Origin: Verrucomicrobiaceae bacterium
GTDB lineage: Bacteria; Verrucomicrobiota; Verrucomicrobiia; Verrucomicrobiales; Verrucomicrobiaceae
Assembly (NCBI GenBank): GCA_016713035.1
Contig: JADJPW010000014.1
Span: 1 to 64,000, forward strand
Direction: 5' to 3'
Length of the DNA: 64,000 nucleotides
The notes beneath the pieces are model-generated. The model had not been told where the DNA came from, searched no databases, and was given only the letters and a program-made list of their open reading frames with translations. Positions 7,989 to 14,990 of the stretch are shown here, one piece after another. Each line of letters opens with the position of its first letter. Positions within the stretch are counted from its first letter, which is position 1. The position numbers and the translations under genes were made by a program.

Positions 7989-8792
7989 ATGTCCGCGAAG
8001 AAAAAAAGTATTGAGAAAAAGGTTGAATCTGCGCCATCACCACCCCTCGCCGGCGATTGCGCCGCAATACCCCAAGCAAGCAAAGTAGCGGCAGAAAGAG
8101 CGTTCTATGAGTATCTGACTTTGCCCGATGCCGATGCCATTGTCAGCCGCATGCGCCCCGCAGTTTCCGCGAGTGAAGCGCTGCAAGTGATTCAGGACGG
8201 AAAGAATGAAGCATGGCGAATCCGTGTGGAAATGGTGCAAACTTGGGACAGTCACACGATGGGTGCTGTTTGGGCAATGGTGGATACCAAAGTGGGCAAG
8301 CTGCCGGATGGAGTTCGCCGCATTCATCCAGTCGTCGGCCCATTATTGAGCGTTTATTACGATGAAATGCTTCCGAAACATCAAGACAAAATTAGACCGG
8401 CTATTGCGGCTTGGGAGGCTCAAGAGCTTGCCGAGCAAGAGGCGAAAAAAGCAGCAAGGATAGCTCGCAAACCAGCTCGGAGCAAAGGAGGTAAGAATGC
8501 CACAGAGAGCCGTGAAAGCACGCTCTTGATACGATGCGTCAATGACTATGTGAGATGGGTGATGGATAACAGCCAACTCATCAGCCTAACTTCCACCAAT
8601 CAATTTCCGAAGCCAAAACGAATCACTCGTTCCCGCATTGACGAACTCCTGCGCACTCTCATCAATGCATTAGGCACTCCCAGTCTAAAAGATGGACTCT
8701 GTGAAAGGCTAAAGCAGCATGGATTCCCAAACGCCACTGAAAAGGCGGTGGCTGAATGCATGGCGGTACTGGAAAAAGGCACGCTTGAATGA
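7989..8792 (+). CDS. Hypothetical protein of the integrative element
   Basis: 267 residues from the ATG at 7989 (MSAKKKSIEKKVESAPSPP). An upstream start at 7962 is possible, and neither has a clear ribosome-binding site. A lysine/serine-rich N-terminus leads to a helical domain (residues 35-150), then a charged segment EQEAKKAARIARKPARSKGG and a C-terminal helical domain (CVNDYVRWVMDN, KAVAECMAVLEKGTLE). The basic linker is compatible with nucleic-acid binding, but no known domain is recognised. More A/T-rich than the chromosomal genes. Confidence 0.6.
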   Translation: MSAKKKSIEKKVESAPSPPLAGDCAAIPQASKVAAERAFYEYLTLPDADAIVSRMRPAVSASEALQVIQDGKNEAWRIRVEMVQTWDSHTMGAVWAMVDTKVGKLPDGVRRIHPVVGPLLSVYYDEMLPKHQDKIRPAIAAWEAQELAEQEAKKAARIARKPARSKGGKNATESRESTLLIRCVNDYVRWVMDNSQLISLTSTNQFPKPKRITRSRIDELLRTLINALGTPSLKDGLCERLKQHGFPNATEKAVAECMAVLEKGTLE

Positions 8793-8834
8793 AATAGTAT
8801 TTGCATGGACGTTTTGCGCTTCTTGAGGGCCGTT

Positions 8835-8983
8835 AGCGTGGCAGGGGATCGCCGCTCACAAAGCAAAAGCGTGATACGTGACACCCAAGAGCATGACAAT
8901 GGCGGACGATAAGGGCACGGCAGCGTGACAAAATCCGTTTTCACTTCCGCATAGCGTGACATGAGCAACAGCCAAGCGTGAGA
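8835..8983 (+). repeat. Iteron-like array, consensus AGCGTGACA
   Basis: Seven copies of a nine-base motif in the same orientation: starts at 8835 (AGCGTGGCA), 8868 (AGCGTGATA), 8875 (TACGTGACA), 8890 (AGCATGACA), 8922 and 8953 (AGCGTGACA) and 8975 (AGCGTGAGA). Several spacings are near 31-33 bp, about three helical turns. The array fills the 200 bp gap before the HTH gene and ends at its ribosome-binding site, so it could be an operator for that protein or a replication-initiator array. Confidence 0.6.
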
Positions 8984-8990
8984 GGTCGGT

Positions 8991-9260
8991 ATGGAATCAT
9001 ACGGCCTTATGTTGAAACACGAAAAAGACCAAGCCGTAGCCGATGCCAAATCGGTTTCCACCATTTGCCTCCAACCTCGCTGGCTGCGCCCCGATGCCGC
9101 CGCTGACTATTGCGGTTTGAGCCGCAGTAGCCTCTATCAGGAAATGGGAGCGGGAAACATCCGCTCGTACCGCGTGGGAGGATGCCGCCTCATTGACCGG
9201 GAGGAACTTGATCGTTTCATCTCCAGCCATCCCGAGAAAGGAAGCGGCAACCTCCAGTAA
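8991..9260 (+). CDS. HTH_17/excisionase-like DNA-binding protein
   Basis: 89 residues. Residues about 30-80 (WLRPDAAADYCGLSRSSLYQ, then IRSYRVGGCRLIDREELDRFI) form a winged-helix domain of the MerR/excisionase class found in AlpA- and Xis-like proteins of mobile elements. GAGAGG five bases before the ATG at 8991 supports this start. Its position between an iteron array and a Rep-like gene suggests a role in excision or in controlling the downstream gene. The array upstream may be its own binding sites. Confidence 0.75.
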   Translation: MESYGLMLKHEKDQAVADAKSVSTICLQPRWLRPDAAADYCGLSRSSLYQEMGAGNIRSYRVGGCRLIDREELDRFISSHPEKGSGNLQ

Positions 9261-9356
9261 AACCCGCCGCTTTCTTGGAGACAGCGGCAAGGGAATTGCC
9301 TCAAGCAGGCGGCTCCATGCAGGCTGGCACAAGGATGCGCAGAAACCGCCCTCCGC

Positions 9357-10322
9357 GTGGACTACACACTTCATCCAGCATCCGCCGTCGGTGCCATTAT
9401 AGAGCGCATCGTTCCCCCTCGTCCGCGCAATCTCCGCCAAGGGGGAGGGCGCAAAGACCGGCCCGGATGGACAGAGCATAAGCGAAGATCAAACCATACC
9501 CGCTTTAACTCGCTCCGCCCTTTCATCAAGACTGGCGTAACCGTCTGTTACCCTGCCAAGGCCACAACAGATCAACTCAAGAGCTTCAACGACTGCATGC
9601 GCGGGTTCTGCAAAGAGAAAAAGATACCAGCACGCTCAGTCTGGGAGGGGCCTGGAAGGCATCAGCACATTGCTCTCGGCATCGAACACGATGCCGACAT
9701 AGAACATGCTTGGAGAGCACGATTGCAGAAAAAGTGGCTCAAAGACTTTGGCGAACCAATGCCAGATGACGCCTATCTTTGGAACCCGGATGTAGAGCCA
9801 GACAAGATCGCTTCGTACCTCCTCAAAACGCGCGACAAAGGTGGAATCACAGTCAAAGGCGCATGGCCCTGGTTGTGCTTTAATCCCGTATGGGACGTAG
9901 GCTTCCACAGGCGTTTGCGCCCCTCGGAAAAACAGGGGGAAAAATGTGCCTCACAGTATAGCTCGGAAAATGAGAGGGAGATTCACAAGGAGCCTCGGAA
10001 AACTGGGGGCTACCACCAATCCGCACAACCCCCGGAAAAAGAGGGGGAGGATGGACGCTCGGAGTGTCCAGTTTGCCGGACTCGCTGGGGGCGTAGCCTA
10101 TGGCGCAGATCATGCATTTGTAACGGCTCTGTTTCGCTAAGTATCCACGGCCTTACGAATCTCAAACGGGCAAAAAATCCCAGATTACATACAATTATTC
10201 TGCCGCCATGCAACGGTCATGACAAATCTGTCATGACCGTCAATTTCCTCACTGTGAGGCGGCAGAAAGTGACCCCTACGCCTCGTCTCCGAGTAAGCTC
10301 AAGCAAACCTCCTCTGTCATGA
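9357..10322 (+). CDS. Putative Rep-like (HUH-type?) protein of the integrative element
   Basis: Open for 321 codons from a GTG at 9357; the true start is uncertain and may be internal. The central part holds GPGRHQHIALGIEHD, an H-x-H motif flanked by hydrophobics, and about 60 residues later KIASYLLKTRDKGG, a Y-x-x-K motif. That order, histidine pair then tyrosine/lysine helix, matches HUH replication or relaxase nucleases, although the residue between the histidines is Gln instead of hydrophobic. The last third is low-complexity and basic because it is read through four GGAAAA...GGGG repeats and a palindrome, so the functional protein may end near residue 190. The role as initiator is inference. 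Confidence 0.5.
   Translation: MDYTLHPASAVGAIIERIVPPRPRNLRQGGGRKDRPGWTEHKRRSNHTRFNSLRPFIKTGVTVCYPAKATTDQLKSFNDCMRGFCKEKKIPARSVWEGPGRHQHIALGIEHDADIEHAWRARLQKKWLKDFGEPMPDDAYLWNPDVEPDKIASYLLKTRDKGGITVKGAWPWLCFNPVWDVGFHRRLRPSEKQGEKCASQYSSENEREIHKEPRKTGGYHQSAQPPEKEGEDGRSECPVCRTRWGRSLWRRSCICNGSVSLSIHGLTNLKRAKNPRLHTIILPPCNGHDKSVMTVNFLTVRRQKVTPTPRLRVSSSKPPLS
9921..10048 (+). repeat. Four short repeats of the form CGGAAAAnnnnGGGGG
   Basis: Copies at 9925, 9964, 9996 and 10033 read CGGAAAAACAGGGGG, CGGAAAATGAGAGGG, CGGAAAACTGGGGGC and CGGAAAAAGAGGGGG, spaced 32-39 bp. The first and last are flanked by C-runs, giving small CCCCT/AGGGG-type hairpins. They lie in the 3' part of the Rep-like ORF. Confidence 0.55.
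10198..10267. repeat. Large nested palindrome (possible origin or bidirectional terminator)
   Basis: An inner perfect 12 bp stem ACGGTCATGACA (10213-10224) / TGTCATGACCGT (10229-10240) has a four-base loop. It sits inside an outer perfect 10 bp stem TTCTGCCGCC (10198-10207) / GGCGGCAGAA (10258-10267). It lies where the Rep-like ORF converges with the minus-strand gene at 10276. Confidence 0.65.
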
Positions 10323-10611
10323 TGGCGCGGCCCTCGCCGATGGACTCAAGCACTTCGCCGTGCCGCAAATCGTCGGCATCTTGAGGGGCAACAATGTACA
10401 GCCTCTCGCCGTTCTGTCCTGTGGCAGCGATGCCACAACCATCTTCTGTCCAGTCTTTGAGAGCTGGCAACAAGAGCAGCGATTCCCCGATTTGGAGCCA
10501 GATTCGGCTTTTCGATGTAACGCCAACGCGGGCGACTACAAGCGTAGAGGCGAGTCCGTAGAGTGCGGCCCCGTCGCGTGTGAGTTTGGAAAGCTGTTCT
10601 TTTGTTATCAT
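10276..10611 (-). CDS. Hypothetical protein of the integrative element
   Basis: 111 residues from the ATG at 10611 (MITKEQLSKLTRDGAALYGL), which has AAGGA seven bases upstream; an upstream GTG at 10638 lacks such a site. The middle (SRIWLQIGESLLLLPALKDW) and the end (LRHGEVLESIGEGRAIMTEE) suggest a small alpha/beta protein, not recognised. It overlaps the tail of the Rep-like ORF by 47 bases head to head. The frame upstream of the start stays open and protein-like (AGIDKWPDGRVKMQSKDNP), so a longer, broken precursor is possible. Confidence 0.5.
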   Translation of the reverse strand: MITKEQLSKLTRDGAALYGLASTLVVARVGVTSKSRIWLQIGESLLLLPALKDWTEDGCGIAATGQNGERLYIVAPQDADDLRHGEVLESIGEGRAIMTEEVCLSLLGDEA

Positions 10612-10693
10612 GGGATTATCCTTGGATTGCATCTTCACGCGGCCATCGGGCCATTTGTCGATTCCGGCGGAGCGAAGCCATCAAAAGGTGCCC

Positions 10694-11048
10694 TCAATCT
10701 CTGTGGTATTTGCGTATTCGCTGGATTTCAGCGAATGCCTCCGATTCCGTCGGAATTGCAATCTCTCCGAGTTGGCCGCTTGCCCTTTGAAAGGCCGCCC
10801 GAATTGCGATCCCCACAAGCACCGGGTCTGTGATCCCTTGCGCGTCTTCTGTGTCGGCTTCCTCGTCTCCAAGTTCAACAAAGATTTCGCGGCGCTGGAT
10901 TTCATGGCCATGCTTCCGGCGCTTGTGTCATGCCTTGGGCTAGGAAGATCGGTTTTGCGACTGGCAAAAGGTATTCTTGGCCGTCGATTGTGACAAAAAG
11001 CCGTTCCCATCCTTGATCCATGCGGAGTTCGGCTTTGGTGATTTTCAT
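10694..11048 (-). pseudogene. Hypothetical small gene, apparently frameshifted
   Basis: An ATG at 11048 begins MKITKAELRMDQGWERLFVT, followed by IDGQEYLLPVAKPIFLAQGM, and stops after 48 codons near 10902. From there a second frame continues HEIQRREIFVELGDEEADTE, then GITDPVLVGIAIRAAFQRAS, and stops after KYHRD at 10694. One inserted or lost base near 10907 would join them into about 117 residues. The acidic, evenly hydrophobic composition of both parts argues they were one protein. Family not recognised. Confidence 0.45.
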
Positions 11049-11219
11049 GGTCGGAGGCGGTGAAAATCGCGGTCAGGACAAATCAGTACTCACCGTGAAA
11101 TCATTGAAAAATGGGCGATTTACGCAAAGATAATGACAGGAGGGGGGCTGAAAAGCTGTGGTTATATCAAGTCTGCGGTGACAATGGCCGGAGAAAGATC
11201 AAATTTATGCAGGGGGTCA

Positions 11220-12206
11220 CTACTTCGTGGTATCTTCAAAACGGTCGGTTAGCGCGAACTTTCCCTTGGCTACTACGTCTTCCCCGACTTTTACTTCATA
11301 GAGATAGCCCACGATGCTATATTCGCCGTGGAAGCGTTCCGGCCCTGTGGAAGCGTCAAAGTAGCTGTTTGCAGCGCCCTCTCCCACAATTTCACATTTG
11401 AATGTTCCCTCAGCAGTACCATTTGTGCCGGTAGTCTTGTTGATTAGTTGAATCCTTACTTGGCCGGTAAATGGCACCTTACTCTTGTTCTCCACCAAGA
11501 AGAAATAACGAAAAACGATATTCTCACCAAAGAAAGTCCCAGGAACCTTTACCCTCTTGACCATGATGTTGGAGACTTCCAACGCCGTCTTTGAGGTTCC
11601 TTGTGACACTGCCGATGGAGTCGCTGCCGCTTTAATGGGAGGCGATAAGCTTATATCATCTTTCGATAATGCAGCCGCGATGGCCTGCTTTGCTCCAATT
11701 AAATCAAAGGTCGTTTCGCGGTGCCCCCCGCTTAAAAGCCAATATCTAATAATCATAGCCTTCCCATCCATGATGTCACGCAAATGCCCCGTTTTGGGCT
11801 CACCCTCTCCGTGGTAAACGAGAAAATTTAGCCACTTGGGTTTGCTCACAAATAGCCGCCCGCCCCCGCTTCTCTCAACAATGGATGCCGCCGACTTAGC
11901 GCTATCCATGTCCACAACTTCCAGTTTATCGACCCGGTACATAGGTAGCCGCGAATCGAGAATTTCAGCGTTGGTTTCGGGTAAAGAGAAAAGTCCATAT
12001 ACAGCGCCACTGGGGCTGCGATAAATCGAAAGACGATGGCCAGTGCTGTTTGTCGTCGTCGCCATTTTTGTTTGCTTGTCCGTCATCGAATCGACGGATG
12101 AACCAATTCGCCATTCGGCATGAGCAAAAAAGGGCAGATGCAGAATCATGAATGCCAAGAATAAGTTTCGGAGGTATCGTGTTTTCATAGGAGTTTGATG
12201 CTTCAA
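11220..12206 (-). CDS. Secreted hypothetical protein of the integrative element
   Basis: About 322-328 residues. A signal peptide MKTRYLRNLFLAFMILHLPF followed by FAHA begins at the in-frame ATG at 12188. A TTG at 12206 with GGAGG four bases upstream is an alternative start. The mature protein has an N-terminal half with SIYRSPSGAVYGLFSLPETN and a C-terminal beta-rich domain (FFGENIVFRYFFLVENKSKV, then VRIQLINKTTG) that looks like an immunoglobulin-type fold. No catalytic motif is seen. It is the only exported protein in the element and lies downstream of the palindrome-rich gap after the integrase. Confidence 0.65.
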   Translation of the reverse strand: MKHQTPMKTRYLRNLFLAFMILHLPFFAHAEWRIGSSVDSMTDKQTKMATTTNSTGHRLSIYRSPSGAVYGLFSLPETNAEILDSRLPMYRVDKLEVVDMDSAKSAASIVERSGGGRLFVSKPKWLNFLVYHGEGEPKTGHLRDIMDGKAMIIRYWLLSGGHRETTFDLIGAKQAIAAALSKDDISLSPPIKAAATPSAVSQGTSKTALEVSNIMVKRVKVPGTFFGENIVFRYFFLVENKSKVPFTGQVRIQLINKTTGTNGTAEGTFKCEIVGEGAANSYFDASTGPERFHGEYSIVGYLYEVKVGEDVVAKGKFALTDRFEDTTK

Positions 12207-12525
12207 AAAGCCTCCGTACTTTTCCGAATCTCCCCCCAGGTGGTCTGGGGGTAGTAAAGCCGCTCAAAGACCGACCACGGCAGTCTTTACCCCAGGGGAT
12301 GAACCGTGAGGTTGGACATACACTGCCGTCCCCCAGGCCGTTTTAGCGGCGTTGGAGGTGTCGTTTTGCGTCCACACCGAGACGCTTTGAGCGGGCTTAC
12401 TAGACCCGGATCAGTGTGTAGGCTGATCGAATGAAGAGTAATAGGTACACTAGGCCGGGCAATCGGTTTTTAAGGCGGTAGCTTTCAGGTGCCGGATTGG
12501 GCAGGCGATAGGCAGGGGATGAAAA
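12207..12525. other. Non-coding 319 bp with several inverted repeats
   Basis: No gene seen. Contains CCCCCAG (12233-12239) / CTGGGGG (12245-12251) with a five-base loop; CCGCTCAAAG (12260-12269) matched by CTTTGAGCGG at about 12384-12393; and ACGGCAGT matched by ACTGCCGT about 45 bases later. A CCCCAGG-type octamer recurs three times. It could be a structured RNA, a secondary origin or a regulatory region. Confidence 0.45.
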
Positions 12526-13707
12526 TCAAGCGGCCACACTTGCCCGTTGCCAAAGGCGCGGAGCTTTCGCCACGACGCGGGATTGTGCTTCCGTATCGAG
12601 ATGCACATAGCGGCGGTGAGCTTCATCGGTGGAATGTCCACTCATGGCCTTTGTGACGGCTTCTGGAGCGTCGGAGTTCGCCAGTCGGGAAATCATCGTG
12701 TGGCGAAGGGAATGGAAGCTGAGGGCGCTGAAACGGCGTCCCTTGCCCTTTCGTGCTTTGCCTTGCTCGCGGTCAATACCGGCCTTTTCCAGCATTCGGG
12801 TGAACGTATTCGACAAACCGCCAGCGCTGCCCGTTGTCCGCCCATGAAGCGACGGGAAAAGCGGCGCGTCCTTTTTCATGGGGATGGGCTGGCTTTTGAA
12901 GTAGTCCACCAAATCCTTTGCCATCACGACCACGGTTTCACGCTCGCTAGCGCGTTGCTTGCGGTGTGCGGTCTTTGCCTCACGGAAGCGCAGAAGTTTA
13001 CCGTCCAGATTGGCGCGGGTGAGGTTCGCGGCATCATTCAATCGAATGCCGGTATGGAAGGCCAACAGGATCATTCCCTGCCACTCCACATCCGCCACGG
13101 ACACCAGCGCGGAAACCTGCGCATCGGTAAAGGGGCGGCGTTCCTCGCTCGATCCACCTGCCAGCGGCTTCACGGCTTGAACGGGATTATGGAGAATGAC
13201 GGCCTTCCGGCGTGCATCCTCGAAAACACCATTGAGCACTTTCAGGGCGAAATCTGCCGTGCCGGGTGATTTACCTGCCTTTAGTTCAGCATCGCGGAAG
13301 GCTTCGAGTTCTTGTGTGCTAACACTGGCAAGGCGGGCGTTTGAGCGTGCATCGCCAAGATGCGCAAGGAAGCCGTCGAAAATGGGGCGGTAGCGTTTCA
13401 GCGTGCCTTCCTTCGTGCTACGTGCTGCCAAGCTGGCCTGATAGTCTGCAAAGTGCTGGCGAGTGGAACGACTGTCCAAGCCTTCACCATGCGTCCGTTC
13501 CATGAGTTCATTGAGCGTCTTTACAGCGGCAGCGCGGGTGAGTTCACAACTGCGGGCCTTCCTCGCGGCTTCCTCGAAAGCCTCCGCTGCTTTGAGTGCC
13601 AAGCGGCGATCCTCTAGCTTGGTTGAACGCTTCACTTGCTTGCCCGTTTCATCGGTGAAGCAGGCCGTCCAAAAAGGGGATTTTGGGTGTTTCCAGAGTG
13701 AGGCCAT
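12526..13707 (-). CDS. Tyrosine recombinase/integrase
   Basis: 393 residues. An N-terminal arm-binding region (MASLWKHPKSPFWTACF) leads to a SAM-like core-binding domain (about 85-185), then the catalytic domain with Arg in FHTGIRLNDAANL, HxxR in SFHSLRHTMISRL, His in MSGHSTDEAH and the nucleophile Tyr in RRYVHLD. All expected catalytic residues are present and length is normal. It sits just inside the right junction and reads away from it. It would catalyse integration into and excision from the tRNA-Arg gene. The paired sub-terminal repeat lies right upstream of its start. Confidence 0.93.
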   Translation of the reverse strand: MASLWKHPKSPFWTACFTDETGKQVKRSTKLEDRRLALKAAEAFEEAARKARSCELTRAAAVKTLNELMERTHGEGLDSRSTRQHFADYQASLAARSTKEGTLKRYRPIFDGFLAHLGDARSNARLASVSTQELEAFRDAELKAGKSPGTADFALKVLNGVFEDARRKAVILHNPVQAVKPLAGGSSEERRPFTDAQVSALVSVADVEWQGMILLAFHTGIRLNDAANLTRANLDGKLLRFREAKTAHRKQRASERETVVVMAKDLVDYFKSQPIPMKKDAPLFPSLHGRTTGSAGGLSNTFTRMLEKAGIDREQGKARKGKGRRFSALSFHSLRHTMISRLANSDAPEAVTKAMSGHSTDEAHRRYVHLDTEAQSRVVAKAPRLWQRASVAA

Positions 13708-13724
13708 AATTGGATGCCGAAAAC

Positions 13725-13790
13725 AGTAAGAATAAAAGTAAGAATGTCCACCCTCGTTTTAAGGTGTCCAACTTCGTCTTTTCCCCAGTG
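13725..13790. repeat. Sub-terminal direct repeat, right copy
   Basis: AGTAAGAAT-A-AAAGTAAGAAT, then GTCCACCCTCGTTTT and GTCTTTTCCCCAGT, matching 7121-7196 in order and orientation. It lies between the integrase start and the right att copy. Confidence 0.6.
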
Positions 13791-13817
13791 AAATGATTTC
13801 CCGTGAGGGGGAGGATA

Positions 13818-13851
13818 GAAACCCTCGTTCTATCCATTGAACTACGGAGAC
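13818..13851 (-). repeat. Attachment site attR (remnant of tRNA-Arg 5' half)
   Basis: 34 bp identical to tRNA-Arg positions 1-34; the sequence then diverges, so no functional tRNA is encoded here. The native upstream region of the tRNA presumably lies just beyond 13851. Confidence 0.8.
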
Positions 13852-13931
13852 ATGGACGTGGAGATTCCTTGGCAGTTACCGGGGGTGAATTCAAGCTAAG
13901 GATGCGGGCAGCGGTCTGATGTGTCGCAGAG

Positions 13932-14960
13932 ATGAGAAGGGAGTTGCATCTGCGCCTGAGTGCGTCACTGAATGGCTCTCCCGTGCCCGTCTTCCGCTCC
14001 ATCTTGCTCGTGCTCGCGCTTTCTCTCGGCGGCCTCTCCTGTCGCCGACAGTTGCCGACCAGCGTTACAAAGGATGGGGAGAGCTCTGGACCCACTGGTA
14101 TTTCGGGCATGGCCGATTACGTCCAAGATGGTGAAGGCGATGGCTGCGTATGGGTCGTAGATAGTCCCAGTGGAGGACGGCTTTTCCTCTGTGGTACCAT
14201 TCACATCCTGCGTGAGCAGGATTACCCTCTCGCTCCTGCCTACGAGGCTGCCTACATGTTTTCGGACAAGCTGGTTTATGAATTACCGCCGGATGAGAGC
14301 ACCAGTGCCGAATTGCCGAAAAAAATGGCTCAATTCGGCATGTACAGCGCAGACGCCTCTCTCAATGAGAACATCTCGCCCCAGACTTGGGAAAAGGTGA
14401 ATGTCTGGGCCAAAAAACATGGCCTCAAAGCATCTGACCTCAATCGCTATCGGCCATGGTATGTCTCCCTCATGCTCACCGCGACGGAATACGCCGCGCT
14501 CGGTGCCACACCGAATCTGGGAGTCGATACCCACTTTGAAAAACGTGCTCGGGAGGAGGGCAAGCCAGGAGAGGGGCTAGAGACCGCAGATTTTCAAATC
14601 CAGCTTTTTGCTGCGCTTACCAAGAAGCAGCAAAGTGACCTGCTCGATCAAACCATGGGCGAAATGGATGTGGTAGCGCGTGAGTATGAGAGAATGATCA
14701 AAGCGTGGCGCTACGGTCGGCTTGATGATCTCTATAAAATGCTCTTTGCTGAAGCCGATAAGTATCCCGACATTGTGAACCTCTTTCTCACCGCGCGGAA
14801 CATCGTGTGGGTGGATAAGCTCGATCTCATGCTCAAAAAACGAGAAAAGGCCATGATCCTCGTCGGCGCAGGCCATCTCGCTGGCCCCAATGGCCTCATC
14901 GAACTCATGGCAAGGCGTGGCTACAAAGTGCGGCACTACCGCGAGGTAAAGGATTTCTAA
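13932..14960 (+). CDS. TraB/GumN family lipoprotein
   Basis: 342 residues from the ATG at 13932. A hydrophobic segment ending GGLSC (about residues 22-37) looks like a lipoprotein signal. The domain has LFLCGTIHIL near residue 85 and GAGHLAGPNGL near the C-terminus, the paired G-x-x-H motifs of TraB/GumN (Tiki-like) proteins, which are putative metalloproteases. It would be tethered to a membrane facing the periplasm. First chromosomal gene beyond the integrative element; convergent with kdsD. Confidence 0.85.
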   Translation: MRRELHLRLSASLNGSPVPVFRSILLVLALSLGGLSCRRQLPTSVTKDGESSGPTGISGMADYVQDGEGDGCVWVVDSPSGGRLFLCGTIHILREQDYPLAPAYEAAYMFSDKLVYELPPDESTSAELPKKMAQFGMYSADASLNENISPQTWEKVNVWAKKHGLKASDLNRYRPWYVSLMLTATEYAALGATPNLGVDTHFEKRAREEGKPGEGLETADFQIQLFAALTKKQQSDLLDQTMGEMDVVAREYERMIKAWRYGRLDDLYKMLFAEADKYPDIVNLFLTARNIVWVDKLDLMLKKREKAMILVGAGHLAGPNGLIELMARRGYKVRHYREVKDF

Positions 14961-14990
14961 AAAACGGCGCAGGATCTCCCACGTGGCAAA

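Larger units (their letters stand above)
7038..13851. mobile_element. Integrative element in tRNA-Arg(CCT), about 6.8 kb
   Basis: Delimited by a perfect 34 bp direct repeat (7038-7071 and 13818-13851) corresponding to tRNA positions 1-34. A tyrosine integrase lies at one end, reading away from the nearby junction. Cargo: antitoxin/PIN toxin, hypothetical protein, HTH protein, Rep-like protein, short hypothetical genes and a secreted protein. There are no capsid, portal or conjugation genes, so it is not a complete prophage or ICE. A replicating satellite or integrative plasmid fits better. Confidence 0.8.

Noticed and set aside
7038..13851. Complete prophage or conjugative element
   Set aside because: No terminase, portal, capsid, tail or conjugation genes are visible; only integrase, HTH, Rep-like and accessory genes.
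13801..13860. A second tRNA-Arg gene
   Set aside because: Only positions 1-34 are present; the anticodon stem and T-arm cannot form, so it is an att remnant.
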